From DASUAS01 sp963809795 (GTDB lineage Bacteria > Actinomycetota > Acidimicrobiia > IMCC26256 > DASPTH01), in assembly GCA_963809795.1 (NCBI GenBank), contig CAWELN010000019.1, positions 162,209 to 226,208 on the forward strand: a DNA stretch of 64,000 nucleotides. Direction: 5' to 3'. Under the pieces are notes generated by a model. The model saw nothing but the letters and a program-made list of their open reading frames with translations, had not been told where the DNA came from and did not search any database. Position numbers and translations under genes: made by a program. Below, piece by piece: positions 43,661 through 52,289 of the stretch (positions are counted from its first letter, which is position 1; each line of letters opens with the position of its first letter).

Positions 43661-44338
43661 CTACGTCAGCGCCGCGGCCTCCACCGTCTGGATGAGACGA
43701 TCGGCGAACCGCTCGTGCATGTGGTCGAACGCGCGCTCGATCTTCGGGATCAGCCGCGCCAGTCGATCGGCATCGTCGGGCGCGAGATGCGCCAGCGCGG
43801 CGTAGGTCTCCGACACGTTGGGACCCTTGCGGCGCGACGCTTCGGCCATCACGTAACCACCGACCGAGAGCGCGATCCACACCTGCATCTCGGCGAGGTC
43901 GTCGTCGGCGAAGCCGGCCTGCTCGAGGATCCGGGCCAGGGTGGCGGCGTCGTGCAGCCAGCGCGACGACCCACCGGCGAACACCACCTGCACGACCTGC
44001 GAGCAGGGCACGAGGTACTCCAGCCCGCCCAGCACCCAGGCCCGGAGCTGATCCTGCCACGGGCCGCCGCGGGGGATGGCGGCGTTGCGTTCCACGAGGA
44101 TCCGGCCGACGACCGCGTCCATGAGCTCGTCGCGGTCCTTGAAGTGGCGATACAGGGCCATCGGCGTGAGCCCGACGGAGCTCGCCACGCGGGCCATGGT
44201 CAGCGGCTCGTCGGGTGCCGCGAGCAGACTCGCGACCGCGGCGTCGACGATCTGTTCGCGAGTCGCGCGGGGAGGACGGCCGCGCCGCGCCGCCGGCGGC
44301 TTCGTGGTAACCCCACCTTGCGTACGAGCGGGCGCCAT
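43661..44338 (-). CDS. TetR family transcriptional regulator
   Basis: A 225-residue regulator from ATG 44338. DNA-binding segment: REQIVDAAVASLLAAPDEPL and MARVASSVGLTPMALYRHFK, then DRDELMDAVVGRIL. It lies upstream of the fused permease and divergent from the substrate-binding protein, so it likely controls both through the 90-base intergenic region with the TACACATA repeats. Confidence 0.9.
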   Translation of the reverse strand: MAPARTQGGVTTKPPAARRGRPPRATREQIVDAAVASLLAAPDEPLTMARVASSVGLTPMALYRHFKDRDELMDAVVGRILVERNAAIPRGGPWQDQLRAWVLGGLEYLVPCSQVVQVVFAGGSSRWLHDAATLARILEQAGFADDDLAEMQVWIALSVGGYVMAEASRRKGPNVSETYAALAHLAPDDADRLARLIPKIERAFDHMHERFADRLIQTVEAAALT

Positions 44339-44366
44339 TGCGCTCCTCAGGTCTTTGTGATATCCG

Positions 44367-44386
44367 TACACATAACACTACACATA
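44367..44386. repeat. Direct repeat TACACATA-N4-TACACATA
   Basis: TACACATA at 44367-44374 and 44379-44386, in the AT-rich centre of the TetR/substrate-binding protein divergent promoter. A candidate binding site for the TetR protein or the -10 region of one promoter. Confidence 0.4.
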
Positions 44387-44428
44387 TTCGCTGAAGGCCT
44401 TCGGGCCCAGGGGGAAGCGGAGTTCGTG

Positions 44429-45734
44429 ATGCAGCGACGTGTCGTCGTCGGCGTGGTGCTCGCATTCTGCGCGGCGACCATCGCCCACGCCACCTCGGCG
44501 GGCGCCGCCGAGAAGCCCGCCGCCACCGAGGTCGGAATCACGCCGACCGAGTTGCACATCGCGGTGATCGCCGACGTCGATACACCCCTCGCCCCGGGCG
44601 CATACGCGGGCGCCCGCGACGCGGTGCAGGCCTTCGGCAAGTACATCAACCAGCAGGGTGGGCTCGCCGGGCGCAAGGTGGTCGTCGACTTCTACGACTC
44701 GAAACTCAACGGCGACGAGACCCGCAACGCGATCATCAAGGCGTGCCAGAACGACTTCGCCATGGTCGGTACCGGGCGCGCTGTTCCTCAACAACGTCGA
44801 CGACATGCTTGCGTGCCCCGACGCCAAGGGCGCGAAGACCGGCCTGCCCGACGTCCCGGTCGTCAGCCTCTGGGAGCCACATCAGAACTCGCCGGTGTCG
44901 TTTCCCATCACCGCGCCCGCGAAGGTGTTCACCGATCCGAGCGGCCAGACCTACCAGGCGCGTGTCGGCCGCTTCCGCTGGTACCTCCAGCACGTGTCGA
45001 AGGATCTACACGGCATCTTCCTCGTGGGTGCCGACCTGCCCGCACTGAAGACGGCGAGCATGCCGATCTGGCTCGGCGCGCAGAAGGTGGGCGTCAAGAG
45101 CGACGGCGTGTTCGACGTGCACGGCGCCGACGGCCAGGACAAGTACCTCCCCATGGCCACCGCGATGCAGTCGCACGGTTCGACGATCGAGTCGAGCGCG
45201 GTCAACGACACCTCGCAGGCCTACATGCTCAAGGAAGCCGCAGTGCAGGGCGTGTCGACCGTGAAGGTGTGGGACTGCACCTCGGCCTGCTACTCGAAGC
45301 GATTCCTCGAGACCGCGGGCGCGAAGGCCGAAGGTGAGTACGTCGACATGCCGTTCGTGCCGGTCGAGGAGGCCAAGTACTCCCCCGCAGTCAAGGCGTA
45401 CGTGAAGTCGGTGGGCAGCGGGGTCATCGACGGCAACGGTGAGGAGGCGTGGGGCGCCGCGCTCTTCTTCCGTGACGCGGTGAACGCGGTCGTGAAGGCG
45501 GGCGGCGTCAACGCGCTGACCCGGGCCAACTTCCTCACCCAGGCCAAGAAGATCCACGCGTTCAACGCCGACGGCATGCTCCCCACCAGCGACATTCCCG
45601 CCAAGAAGGCGACGCCGTGCACGTCGCTGTTCCAGGTGAAGGGCGGCAAGTACGTGCGGGTGTTCCCGAAGAAGCCGGCGACGTTCGACTGCAACCCCCA
45701 GAACGTCGTCACCGTGAAGCAATCCGGAAGCTGA
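44429..45734 (+). CDS. ABC transporter substrate-binding protein (branched-chain type), +1 frameshift
   Basis: Binding protein of about 434 residues, paralogous to 34238-35567. ATG 44429 (GGGGGAAG upstream) begins a Sec signal peptide (VVVGVVLAFCAATIAHA). The first frame ends sense at NDFAMVGTG; one base later ALFLNNVDDMLACPDAKGAK continues to the C-terminal TFDCNPQNVV. Removing one G from GGG at 44774-44776 repairs the gene. It is divergent from TetR and the fused permease and probably supplies that importer. It is followed 10 bases later by an SDR gene. Confidence 0.82.
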
Positions 45735-45744
45735 GGACTTCATC

Positions 45745-46650
45745 GTGGCGAACGAGCTGTCCGGGAAGGTTGCGCTGGTCACCGGCGCGAGCAAGAACAT
45801 CGGCAAGGGAATCGCGCTCGAAGTGGGCGCGAGCGGTGCGGTGACCTACCTGACCGCACGCTCGGTCGAGGACGTACCCGGACAGCTGGCCAGCCTGAAC
45901 CGCACCGTCGCCGAGATCCAGGCACGCGGTGGCACCGCGGTCGCGGTCGCGTGTGACCACACCGACGACGCGCAGGTCGAGGCCGTCTTCAATCGCATCC
46001 GTGAGGAGCAGGGCCGCCTCGACCTCGTCGTCAACGTCGCCTCCCCGGACTTCTCCGAGATGGTGGGCGTTTCCTTCTGGGACATCCCGTTCCGTCACAT
46101 CAGTGCGTGTCTCGACATCGGCCCGAGGTCGAACTACGTGGCGACTGCGCTCGCGGCGCCGATGATGATCGAGCAGCGTTCTGGCGTGATCGTCAATATC
46201 TCGTCTCACGGCGCGGAGAGCTACCTGCTGTCGGTTCCGTACGGGGTCGGGAAGGCCGCGATCGACAAGGTCACGCGCGACACCGCCTTCGAGTTGAAAC
46301 CCCACGGCGTCGCGGTCGTATCGCTGTGGCCGGGGCTGGTGCTCACCGAAGGCCTGCTCGCCAACACGGTCGAGACCGCCGACGGGCGCCGCGAGCTCCA
46401 CGGCCTCGACATCAGCTTCGGGGAGACGCCGAAGTTCAACGGCGTCGCGGTGGTCGCACTGGCGGCCGACCCCGCCATCCTCGAGCGCACCGGCGGCTCG
46501 TACTGGACCGCGTCACTCGCGCGCGAGTACGGCTTCACCGAGGACGACGGCCACCTCCCCCCGGAGATGGCCAACAGCGTCCTCACCGCGATGGGCGACG
46601 ACATGCCCGACTACTGGCGCGGCGTCGAGCGCGCCGCGCCGTCCGACTAG
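45745..46650 (+). CDS. SDR family oxidoreductase (DHRS1-like)
   Basis: A 301-residue SDR from GTG 45745: VALVTGASKNIGKGIALEVG, LVVNVASPDFSEM, IVNISSHGAESYL and active site SVPYGVGKAAIDKVTRDTAF. The long C-terminal extension with FNGVAVVALAADPAILERTG resembles DHRS1-type SDRs. It begins an SDR-P450-SDR group just downstream of the substrate-binding protein, suggesting that the imported compound is oxidised by this set. Confidence 0.9.
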   Translation: MANELSGKVALVTGASKNIGKGIALEVGASGAVTYLTARSVEDVPGQLASLNRTVAEIQARGGTAVAVACDHTDDAQVEAVFNRIREEQGRLDLVVNVASPDFSEMVGVSFWDIPFRHISACLDIGPRSNYVATALAAPMMIEQRSGVIVNISSHGAESYLLSVPYGVGKAAIDKVTRDTAFELKPHGVAVVSLWPGLVLTEGLLANTVETADGRRELHGLDISFGETPKFNGVAVVALAADPAILERTGGSYWTASLAREYGFTEDDGHLPPEMANSVLTAMGDDMPDYWRGVERAAPSD

Positions 46651-46654
46651 CGCC

Positions 46655-47848
46655 ATGACGGGCTGCCCCCACTTCCCGACCATCACCCAGCAGGGGCTCG
46701 ACCCTGACCCGCTGCTGATCCAGCTGCGGGACGAGCAACCGGTCGCGCGCGTCCAGCTACCCTACGGCGAGCCCGCCTGGTTGCTCACTCGCTACGACGA
46801 CGTGCGAACAATGCTGGCGGATGCGCGCTTCAGCCGCGCCGCGACCATCGGCATCGACGTCGCGCGCATGGCCGAGTTCTTCCCGATCGAGGACTCCATC
46901 CTGGGCATGGACGCGCCGGAGCACACTCGCATCCGGCGACTGGTCAGCGCGACGTTCACCGCGCGCCGCATGCAAGCACTGCGCGGTCGCGCCCAGGAGA
47001 TCGTCGACGGTCTGCTCGACACCTTGGCGGTGACGCCCCAACCGGTCGACTTCGTGCAGGTGGTCGCGCTGCCACTGCCGATCACGATGATCTGTGAATT
47101 GCTCGGCGTGCCGTTCGACGATCGCGAGCGCTTCCACGGCTGGGCCAACATCTTCATGTCGGCGAGCGGCTATACCGTCGAGGAGTTGCTCGACGCCCAC
47201 GGCCAGCTCTCGGGCTACCTCGCCGGGTTGATCGCGAGCCGGCGGGAGCGGCCGACTGACGACATCCTCGGCGCACTGGTCGCCGCACGCGACGACGACG
47301 ATTCCGTGATCACCGAGGGGGAGCTCATCTCGCTGTGCATGGCGATCCTCGTCGCCGGCTACGAGACCACCGCCAACCAGCTCGCCAAGTTCGTGCTGTG
47401 CCTCCTCGACCGCCCCGATCAGTGGCAACTGCTGCTGGAGCGACCCGACATCGTGCCCAATGCGGTCGAAGAGTTGATGCGCTACATCCCGCTCAGCGCG
47501 GGACCGGCGCTTCCCTACCTCGCCACCGAAGACGTCGAGATCGGCGGCGTGCTCATCCGGGCCGGCGACGCCGTGATCGCGTCCACCGCGTCGGCCAACC
47601 GCGACGAATTGGTGTTCGCGCACGCCGACACCGTCGACGTCGAACGGGCCGACATCTTCCAGCTGGGCTTCGGCCACGGCGCGCACTTCTGCCTCGGCGC
47701 GCACCTTGCGCGCGTCGAGCTGCAGGTGGCCATCAGCACGCTGCTCGAACGGTTCCCCGACCTGCGCCTCGCCGTCCCCGCCGACCAGGTGCCGTGGAAG
47801 GACGGGTCGTCGGTGTGGGGCCTCGAAGCACTACCGCTCTGTTTCTGA
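46655..47848 (+). CDS. Cytochrome P450
   Basis: A 397-residue P450 from ATG 46655. I-helix CMAILVAGYETTANQLAKFV (AGYETT, Glu in place of the more usual Asp), K-helix NAVEELMRY, heme loop LGFGHGAHFCLGAHLARVEL. The N-terminal MTGCPHFP and DSILGMDAPEHTRIRRLVSA are typical of CYP105/107-like bacterial enzymes. No ferredoxin is adjacent. Four bases separate it from the upstream SDR. Confidence 0.92.
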   Translation: MTGCPHFPTITQQGLDPDPLLIQLRDEQPVARVQLPYGEPAWLLTRYDDVRTMLADARFSRAATIGIDVARMAEFFPIEDSILGMDAPEHTRIRRLVSATFTARRMQALRGRAQEIVDGLLDTLAVTPQPVDFVQVVALPLPITMICELLGVPFDDRERFHGWANIFMSASGYTVEELLDAHGQLSGYLAGLIASRRERPTDDILGALVAARDDDDSVITEGELISLCMAILVAGYETTANQLAKFVLCLLDRPDQWQLLLERPDIVPNAVEELMRYIPLSAGPALPYLATEDVEIGGVLIRAGDAVIASTASANRDELVFAHADTVDVERADIFQLGFGHGAHFCLGAHLARVELQVAISTLLERFPDLRLAVPADQVPWKDGSSVWGLEALPLCF

Positions 47849-47867
47849 CCACGCACGAGGAGTAATC

Positions 47868-48638
47868 ATGCGAGGACTCGACGGCAAAGTCGTCGTGGTC
47901 GCCGGCGGCGGATCGGGGCTCGGTGCGGCGACGGCCATCCGTCTCGCCGACGAGGGCGCGTCGGTCGTGGTGGGCGACCTCAACTCCGACAACGCCGAGT
48001 TGGTGGCCGTCGAGATCCGCGCCGCCGGGCGCCGCGCCATCTCGGCGCAGTTCGACATCTCGGTCGACGAGAGCGTCGCCGCGCTGGTCGACGCTGCGGT
48101 CGCCGAGTTCGGCGGGCTCGACGCCTTGCACGCCAACGCCGCCGACATGACGGCGGCCGCGATCCTGAGCGACACCGACGCGGTCGACGTGAGCCTCGAC
48201 GTATTCGACCGCACCATCGCCGTCAACTTGCGCGGTCACCTGCTGTGCACCCGTCACGCGATCCCGCGCATGCTCGAGCGTGGAGGCGGTGCGATCGTGT
48301 ACACCAGCTCGGCCGCCGCGCACTCTGGCGACGTGGCGCGGGCGTCGTATGGGATCTCCAAGAGCGGCATCAACGCGCTCATGCGTCACGTGTCGACGCG
48401 CTGGGGCCGCGAAGGCGTCCGGGCGAACTGCGTGGCACCGGGCATGGTGCTCACGAAGACGATCCGGGACAACTCCGATCAGGCGTTCCAGGACTTCGCG
48501 CTGAGCCTCGGCCACTCGGATCGGCTCGGTGAGCCCGAGGACATCGCCGCCGCGGTGGCGTTCCTCATGTCGGACGACGCGAGCTGGATCACGGGCCAGG
48601 TGATCAGCGTCGACGGCGGATCGACGCTGCGGCCATGA
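47868..48638 (+). CDS. SDR family oxidoreductase
   Basis: A 256-residue SDR from ATG 47868 with GAGGAG upstream: VVVVAGGGSGLGAATAIRLA, LHANAADMT, IVYTSSAAAHSGD and RASYGISKSGINALMRHVST, ending WITGQVISVDGGSTLRP. Last gene of the SDR-P450-SDR group; likely oxidises the P450 product. Confidence 0.9.
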   Translation: MRGLDGKVVVVAGGGSGLGAATAIRLADEGASVVVGDLNSDNAELVAVEIRAAGRRAISAQFDISVDESVAALVDAAVAEFGGLDALHANAADMTAAAILSDTDAVDVSLDVFDRTIAVNLRGHLLCTRHAIPRMLERGGGAIVYTSSAAAHSGDVARASYGISKSGINALMRHVSTRWGREGVRANCVAPGMVLTKTIRDNSDQAFQDFALSLGHSDRLGEPEDIAAAVAFLMSDDASWITGQVISVDGGSTLRP

Positions 48639-48835
48639 GCGGCGCCGCCCCAGGCAATCCGATCAGGAGTTGCTGAAGCCGGTCAGGTGCTTCTCCTGTT
48701 GCCGCCCGCGTGTCCGTGCTGAAGCCATGGCGGAGGACCGCACAGATCAGCCTGAACTCGGGCACCCGGTCCGGCGCACCTCACGACGGACCGAACGTCC
48801 AACGGACCGCGGTACAGGGAGCGCAGAACCGGACA

Positions 48836-48940
48836 TCACGCGCACGCGGATCCGAGCCAACCGATACCCATGACCCACGACCAACCGCCGGCCATGTACC
48901 CGCCGTCGCGATCCCACATCTGCGCCAACACCACCGACAT
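48836..48940 (-). CDS. Possible short SHOCT-like N-terminal remnant, 34 aa
   Basis: In the otherwise gene-free stretch 48639-49030 one small minus-strand frame has an AAGGGAG ribosome site and encodes QMWDRDGGYMAGGWSWVMG followed by a quick stop. The Trp/Gly/Met-rich sequence resembles the N-terminus of small SHOCT-type membrane proteins that often accompany copper ATPases. It may be a truncated or frameshifted remnant, or spurious. Nothing else is recognisable in the stretch. Confidence 0.3.
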   Translation of the reverse strand: MSVVLAQMWDRDGGYMAGGWSWVMGIGWLGSACA

Positions 48941-49030
48941 CGTGTCGCTCCCTTCAGCCTGACTCGCTGTCGATGACGCGTGGGCGCGATGTCGTGAGAC
49001 AGGGCCGAACGTCCCATCCGCGCAGCGCGG

Positions 49031-51082
49031 CTATTCGACTCGCAAGTCGACCCGCCGCAGGAGCTGTGCATTGAGCGCGACGACGATGGTCGAGAGACTC
49101 ATCAACACGGCACCGACCTCGGGCCCGAGAGTGATTCCAGCCCAGGCGAATGCGCCAGCCGCGAGCGGGATGGCGATCACGTTGTATCCGGCGGCCCAGG
49201 CGAGGTTCTGGACCATCTTGCGGTAGCTGGCGACCGAGAGGCGGATGACCGAGATGACGCCGCGGGGGTCGTTCGATGCGAGCACGACGTCGGCCGACTC
49301 GATGGCCACGTCGGTACCGGCCCCGATTGCGATTCCCACGTCGGCGCGAGCGAGGGCGGGTGCGTCGTTGACGCCGTCACCGACCATGGCGACGGACAGG
49401 CCACGCGCTTGGAGCGCCGCAACCTTGGCGTCCTTGTCTTCGGGGAGGACCTCGGACATCACTTCATCCACTCCGAGATCGCGTCCGACTGCTTCCGCGA
49501 CCTGATGCGCGTCGCCGGTGATCATGATCACGCGACGACCGAGCTTGCGTAGCTGCTCGATAGCGTCCCGTGCTTCGGGGCGGATCTCGTCCTCGAGCGC
49601 GAGCGCGCCGACCACTTGATCATCTCGGATTGAGGTACAAGATTGCGGTCCCACGACTGCGCCACCCGTCTGTGGTGCTCGCTGAGTTCGAGCGGCTCGG
49701 AGGTCGCTCGCTCGCGGAGGAGTGCCGGTCCGCCGACGGCGTAGCGATTGCCGTCGACGGTGGCCTCGACGCCACGGCCGGTGATGGAGCGGAAGTCGAC
49801 GGCACCCACGAGTGGGCGTGTCCGCTGCAGCGGCGGCGACGATTGCCCGGGCAAGGGGATGCTCACTCTCGGCTTCGACGGCGGCCGCGAGTTGCAGCAC
49901 CTCGTCCTCGCCGATGTTCACCCCAGCGATGCCGGTCACGACGTGCTCGCCCTTGGTCAGCGTGCCGGTCTTGTCGAAGAGGACCGCGTCGATCGTGCGC
50001 ATCCGTTCCAGGGCGAGCCGGTTCTTGATCAGGATGCCGGCCTGTGCCGCGAGGGCGCTGGACAGTGAGATCACGAGCGGTATCGCGAGCCCCAGCGCGT
50101 GCGGGCAGGCGATCACGAGCACGGTCACGGTGCGCACGACCGCCTCGTCCATATCGCCGGCGAAGGTCCAGACGATGAAGGTGAGCAGCGCAGCGCCGGC
50201 TGCGACGTAGAAGAGCAGCGCGGCGAATCGGTCGGCCAGCGCCTGCGCGCGGCTCTGCGAGGATTGCGCCTCCGCGACGAGTCGCTGGATGCCGGCGAGC
50301 GCGGTGTCGTCGCCGACCGCTTGGACTCGAACGCGGACCGAGGAATCGGTTGCGACGGTCCCCGCGACCACGCGGTCGTCCGCGCCCTTCGCCACCGGAC
50401 GCGACTCCCCGGTGACCATCGACTCGTCGATCTCCGCTGATCCCTCGACGATCGTGCCATCGGCGGGGACACGCCCACCGGGACGCACGAGCACGACGTC
50501 GCCGAGCTCGAGCGCGTCCGTTCTGACCACGGTGATGCTGTTGTCGGCGTCGATGCGCTCGGCTTCGTCGGGCAAGAGCTCGGCGAGGGCTGCGAGGGCC
50601 GATTGCGCTTGACCGAGGGCCTTCATCTCCAGCCAGTGGCCGAGCAACATGATGGTGACGAGGGCGGACAGCTCCCACCAGAACTCCAGGTCGAACCATC
50701 CGATGGTGGTGGCAAGCGACGCTGCGTATGCGACGCTGATCGCCATCGCGACCAGCAGCATCATTCCCGGCTGATGCTGTTGGATCTCCGCCCTCGCACC
50801 TGCGAGAAAGACCCAGCCGCACCAGAAGAAGATCACGGAGCCGAGTACCGGTCCGATCCAGTCGATGCCGGTGAAGTCGAGCTTGTAGCCGAACCAGTCC
50901 ATGACCATCGGGCTGGTGACGACCACCGGGACGGTCAGCAGCAAGCTCCACCAGAACCGTCGCCGAAACATCTCCGCGTGGCCCGCGTGTCCCGCGTGTG
51001 CCGCGTGGCTGTGGCCGCCGTGCTCGGTGATGGAGTCGGGGGCATGCGTGGCGTCGTGCGGCTCGCGTTGCACGTCGGTCAT
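49031..51082 (-). CDS. CopB-type (P1B-3) copper-translocating P-type ATPase, three apparent +1 shifts
   Basis: Heavy-metal ATPase of about 683 residues from ATG 51082 (GGAGG upstream). The N-terminus is His-rich (EHGGHSHAAHAGHAGHAEMF); the transmembrane metal site is CPH in VIACPHALGLAIPLV; phosphorylation site DKTGTLTKGEH; hinge MVGDGVNDAPALARADVG. The CPH and His-rich tail mark the CopB class that exports copper or silver. Between ARAIVAAAA and VVGALALEDEIRPEA the sense passes through all three frames (GAVDFRSITGRGVEATVDGN, then WRSRGTAILYL), each change repaired by removing one base, at 49822-49823, 49665-49667 and 49630-49631. I regard it as one functional gene with base over-calls. Confidence 0.85.
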   Translation of the reverse strand: MTDVQREPHDATHAPDSITEHGGHSHAAHAGHAGHAEMFRRRFWWSLLLTVPVVVTSPMVMDWFGYKLDFTGIDWIGPVLGSVIFFWCGWVFLAGARAEIQQHQPGMMLLVAMAISVAYAASLATTIGWFDLEFWWELSALVTIMLLGHWLEMKALGQAQSALAALAELLPDEAERIDADNSITVVRTDALELGDVVLVRPGGRVPADGTIVEGSAEIDESMVTGESRPVAKGADDRVVAGTVATDSSVRVRVQAVGDDTALAGIQRLVAEAQSSQSRAQALADRFAALLFYVAAGAALLTFIVWTFAGDMDEAVVRTVTVLVIACPHALGLAIPLVISLSSALAAQAGILIKNRLALERMRTIDAVLFDKTGTLTKGEHVVTGIAGVNIGEDEVLQLAAAVEAESEHPLARAIVAAAAADTPTRGCRRLPLHHRPWRRGHRRRQSLRRRRTGTPPRASDLRAARTQRAPQTGGAVVGPQSCTSIRDDQVVGALALEDEIRPEARDAIEQLRKLGRRVIMITGDAHQVAEAVGRDLGVDEVMSEVLPEDKDAKVAALQARGLSVAMVGDGVNDAPALARADVGIAIGAGTDVAIESADVVLASNDPRGVISVIRLSVASYRKMVQNLAWAAGYNVIAIPLAAGAFAWAGITLGPEVGAVLMSLSTIVVALNAQLLRRVDLRVE

Positions 51083-51205
51083 CCGTGCGGCCTCCGAGTC
51101 GTCGAGGAACAAACGTACCTTCGTGGCTCAACTGACTGGTTCGTAGCGGTCCTGGAGCCCGATGGCGCTCGACGCGGCCGATCGCCATGGGTAGGGTGCA
51201 GTTCA

Positions 51206-51217
51206 CCCCCCTGGGGG
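51206..51217. promoter_or_regulatory. CsoR-like GC-rich dyad
   Basis: CCCCC-CT-GGGGG lies in the 223-base divergent region between the CopB ATPase and the DJ-1/PfpI gene. It resembles operators of the CsoR/RcnR copper-sensor family, which have C-runs and G-runs facing each other. No CsoR gene is visible in the window. Confidence 0.4.
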
Positions 51218-51305
51218 ACGCCTCGCTTCGGTCAGAGGGCCAAGCTCCGCGCCGGCACCGCCGCCAAGTCCGAACCCTCTGTCCATCAAATGCTGTGAGG
51301 TCGCA

Positions 51306-51938
51306 ATGCAGATTGCGCTGGTGCTCTATCCGAAGTTCACCGTGCTCGACATCATCGGTCCATTCCAGGCCCTCGTTGACGTGCCCGGCCATGACGTGGT
51401 GTTTGTCGGTGCAGAAGCGGGGCCGGTGATCGATCACACTGGTCGTTGTCCGCTTGTCGCGTCTGCCTCGTTCGCCGAGGTGCCTTCGCCTGACGTGGTG
51501 GTGGTGCCGGGCGGCAACTCCAAAGACTTTGCTGGTCCCGTGGCCAGTTGGCTTCGCGGCGTGTATCCGTCAGCGACCTGGGTCACGAGCGTCTGTACGG
51601 GATCAATCTTTCTGGCCGCCGCCGGACTCCTCGACGGTGTGGACGCGACCACACATTGGGCGTGGACCGAACATCTCGAGAAGTTCGGAGCTCGTTACAC
51701 CGAGGAGCGCGTCGTCGAGCGGGGAAAGATCATCACGTCAGCGGGCGTGTCGAGCGGAATCGATATGGCGCTCGCTCTGCTCGGTCACATAGACGGCCCG
51801 GAAATGGCCCAGGCCGTTCAGCTCGCCATCGAATACGACCCGCAGCCACCTTTCGATGCTGGGTCGCCGTCGAAGGCGCCCGACGAGATCGTCGAGCTCG
51901 TGCGCGCACTACTGCAGGAGACGATCGATGCTGCATGA
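51306..51938 (+). CDS. DJ-1/PfpI family protein (isonitrile hydratase-like)
   Basis: A 210-residue class I glutamine amidotransferase-like protein: IALVLYPKFTVLDIIGPFQA, PDVVVVPGGNSKDFAG and the nucleophile elbow TSVCTGSIFLAAAGLLDG with the reactive Cys, followed by TTHWAWTEHLEKFGARY. The layout resembles isonitrile hydratase (InhA) and the ligand domain of GlxA-type proteins, without a HTH. It starts the plus-strand side of the copper-linked cassette. Confidence 0.87.
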   Translation: MQIALVLYPKFTVLDIIGPFQALVDVPGHDVVFVGAEAGPVIDHTGRCPLVASASFAEVPSPDVVVVPGGNSKDFAGPVASWLRGVYPSATWVTSVCTGSIFLAAAGLLDGVDATTHWAWTEHLEKFGARYTEERVVERGKIITSAGVSSGIDMALALLGHIDGPEMAQAVQLAIEYDPQPPFDAGSPSKAPDEIVELVRALLQETIDAA

Positions 51939-52284
51939 AGCATGGACTGGGGAGCTAGCGGCGGCGCGCACGGCGAGGGATCAGCATGACTTCCCGGAGG
52001 AATGGCAACACCTCGAACGGGCGCACGTCCTGAGTCAGCCGATGGCGGGACTGCATGTGAAGACCCATGTCGCGATGTTGAGCTGCGCGTTCCGTCGACG
52101 TGACGGTCACGAGGTGGCAGGTCAACTGTTCCGCCTCGTGGTGGCCGCACCGGGATCGTGGACCGGCCGCTACCCGGTGGGCAACACCGGAGGGTCGGAC
52201 GTGAGCGCGTTCCGAGAGATGCCGATACCGGACGACTTGGCGGCACTGCTCGAAGACGCGGCTGCACAAGACACGAAACGCTGA
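51928..52284 (+). CDS. DUF3703 domain protein
   Basis: A 118-residue protein from ATG 51928, overlapping the previous gene by 11 bases. DUF3703 blocks: FPEEWQHLERAHVLSQPMAG, LHVKTHVAMLSCAFRRRDGH and VGNTGGSDVSAFREMPIPDD. The domain is of unknown function but is repeatedly found in metal-resistance contexts, and here it sits 5 bases upstream of the multicopper oxidase. The His/Cys/Met content would permit metal binding. Confidence 0.8.
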   Translation: MLHEAWTGELAAARTARDQHDFPEEWQHLERAHVLSQPMAGLHVKTHVAMLSCAFRRRDGHEVAGQLFRLVVAAPGSWTGRYPVGNTGGSDVSAFREMPIPDDLAALLEDAAAQDTKR

Positions 52285-52289
52285 GACCG

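Noticed and set aside
34445..44776. Programmed +1 ribosomal frameshifting at GGG codons in the two binding proteins and the first dehydrogenase
   Set aside because: The same kind of extra base occurs in CC, AA and TT runs of Hsp20, CopB and island genes, so a technical homopolymer error explains all cases more simply.
48639..49030. Plus-strand small frames between the SDR and CopB genes
   Set aside because: They are basic low-complexity translations without ribosome sites or motifs; only the short minus-strand frame at 48836-48940 has any support.
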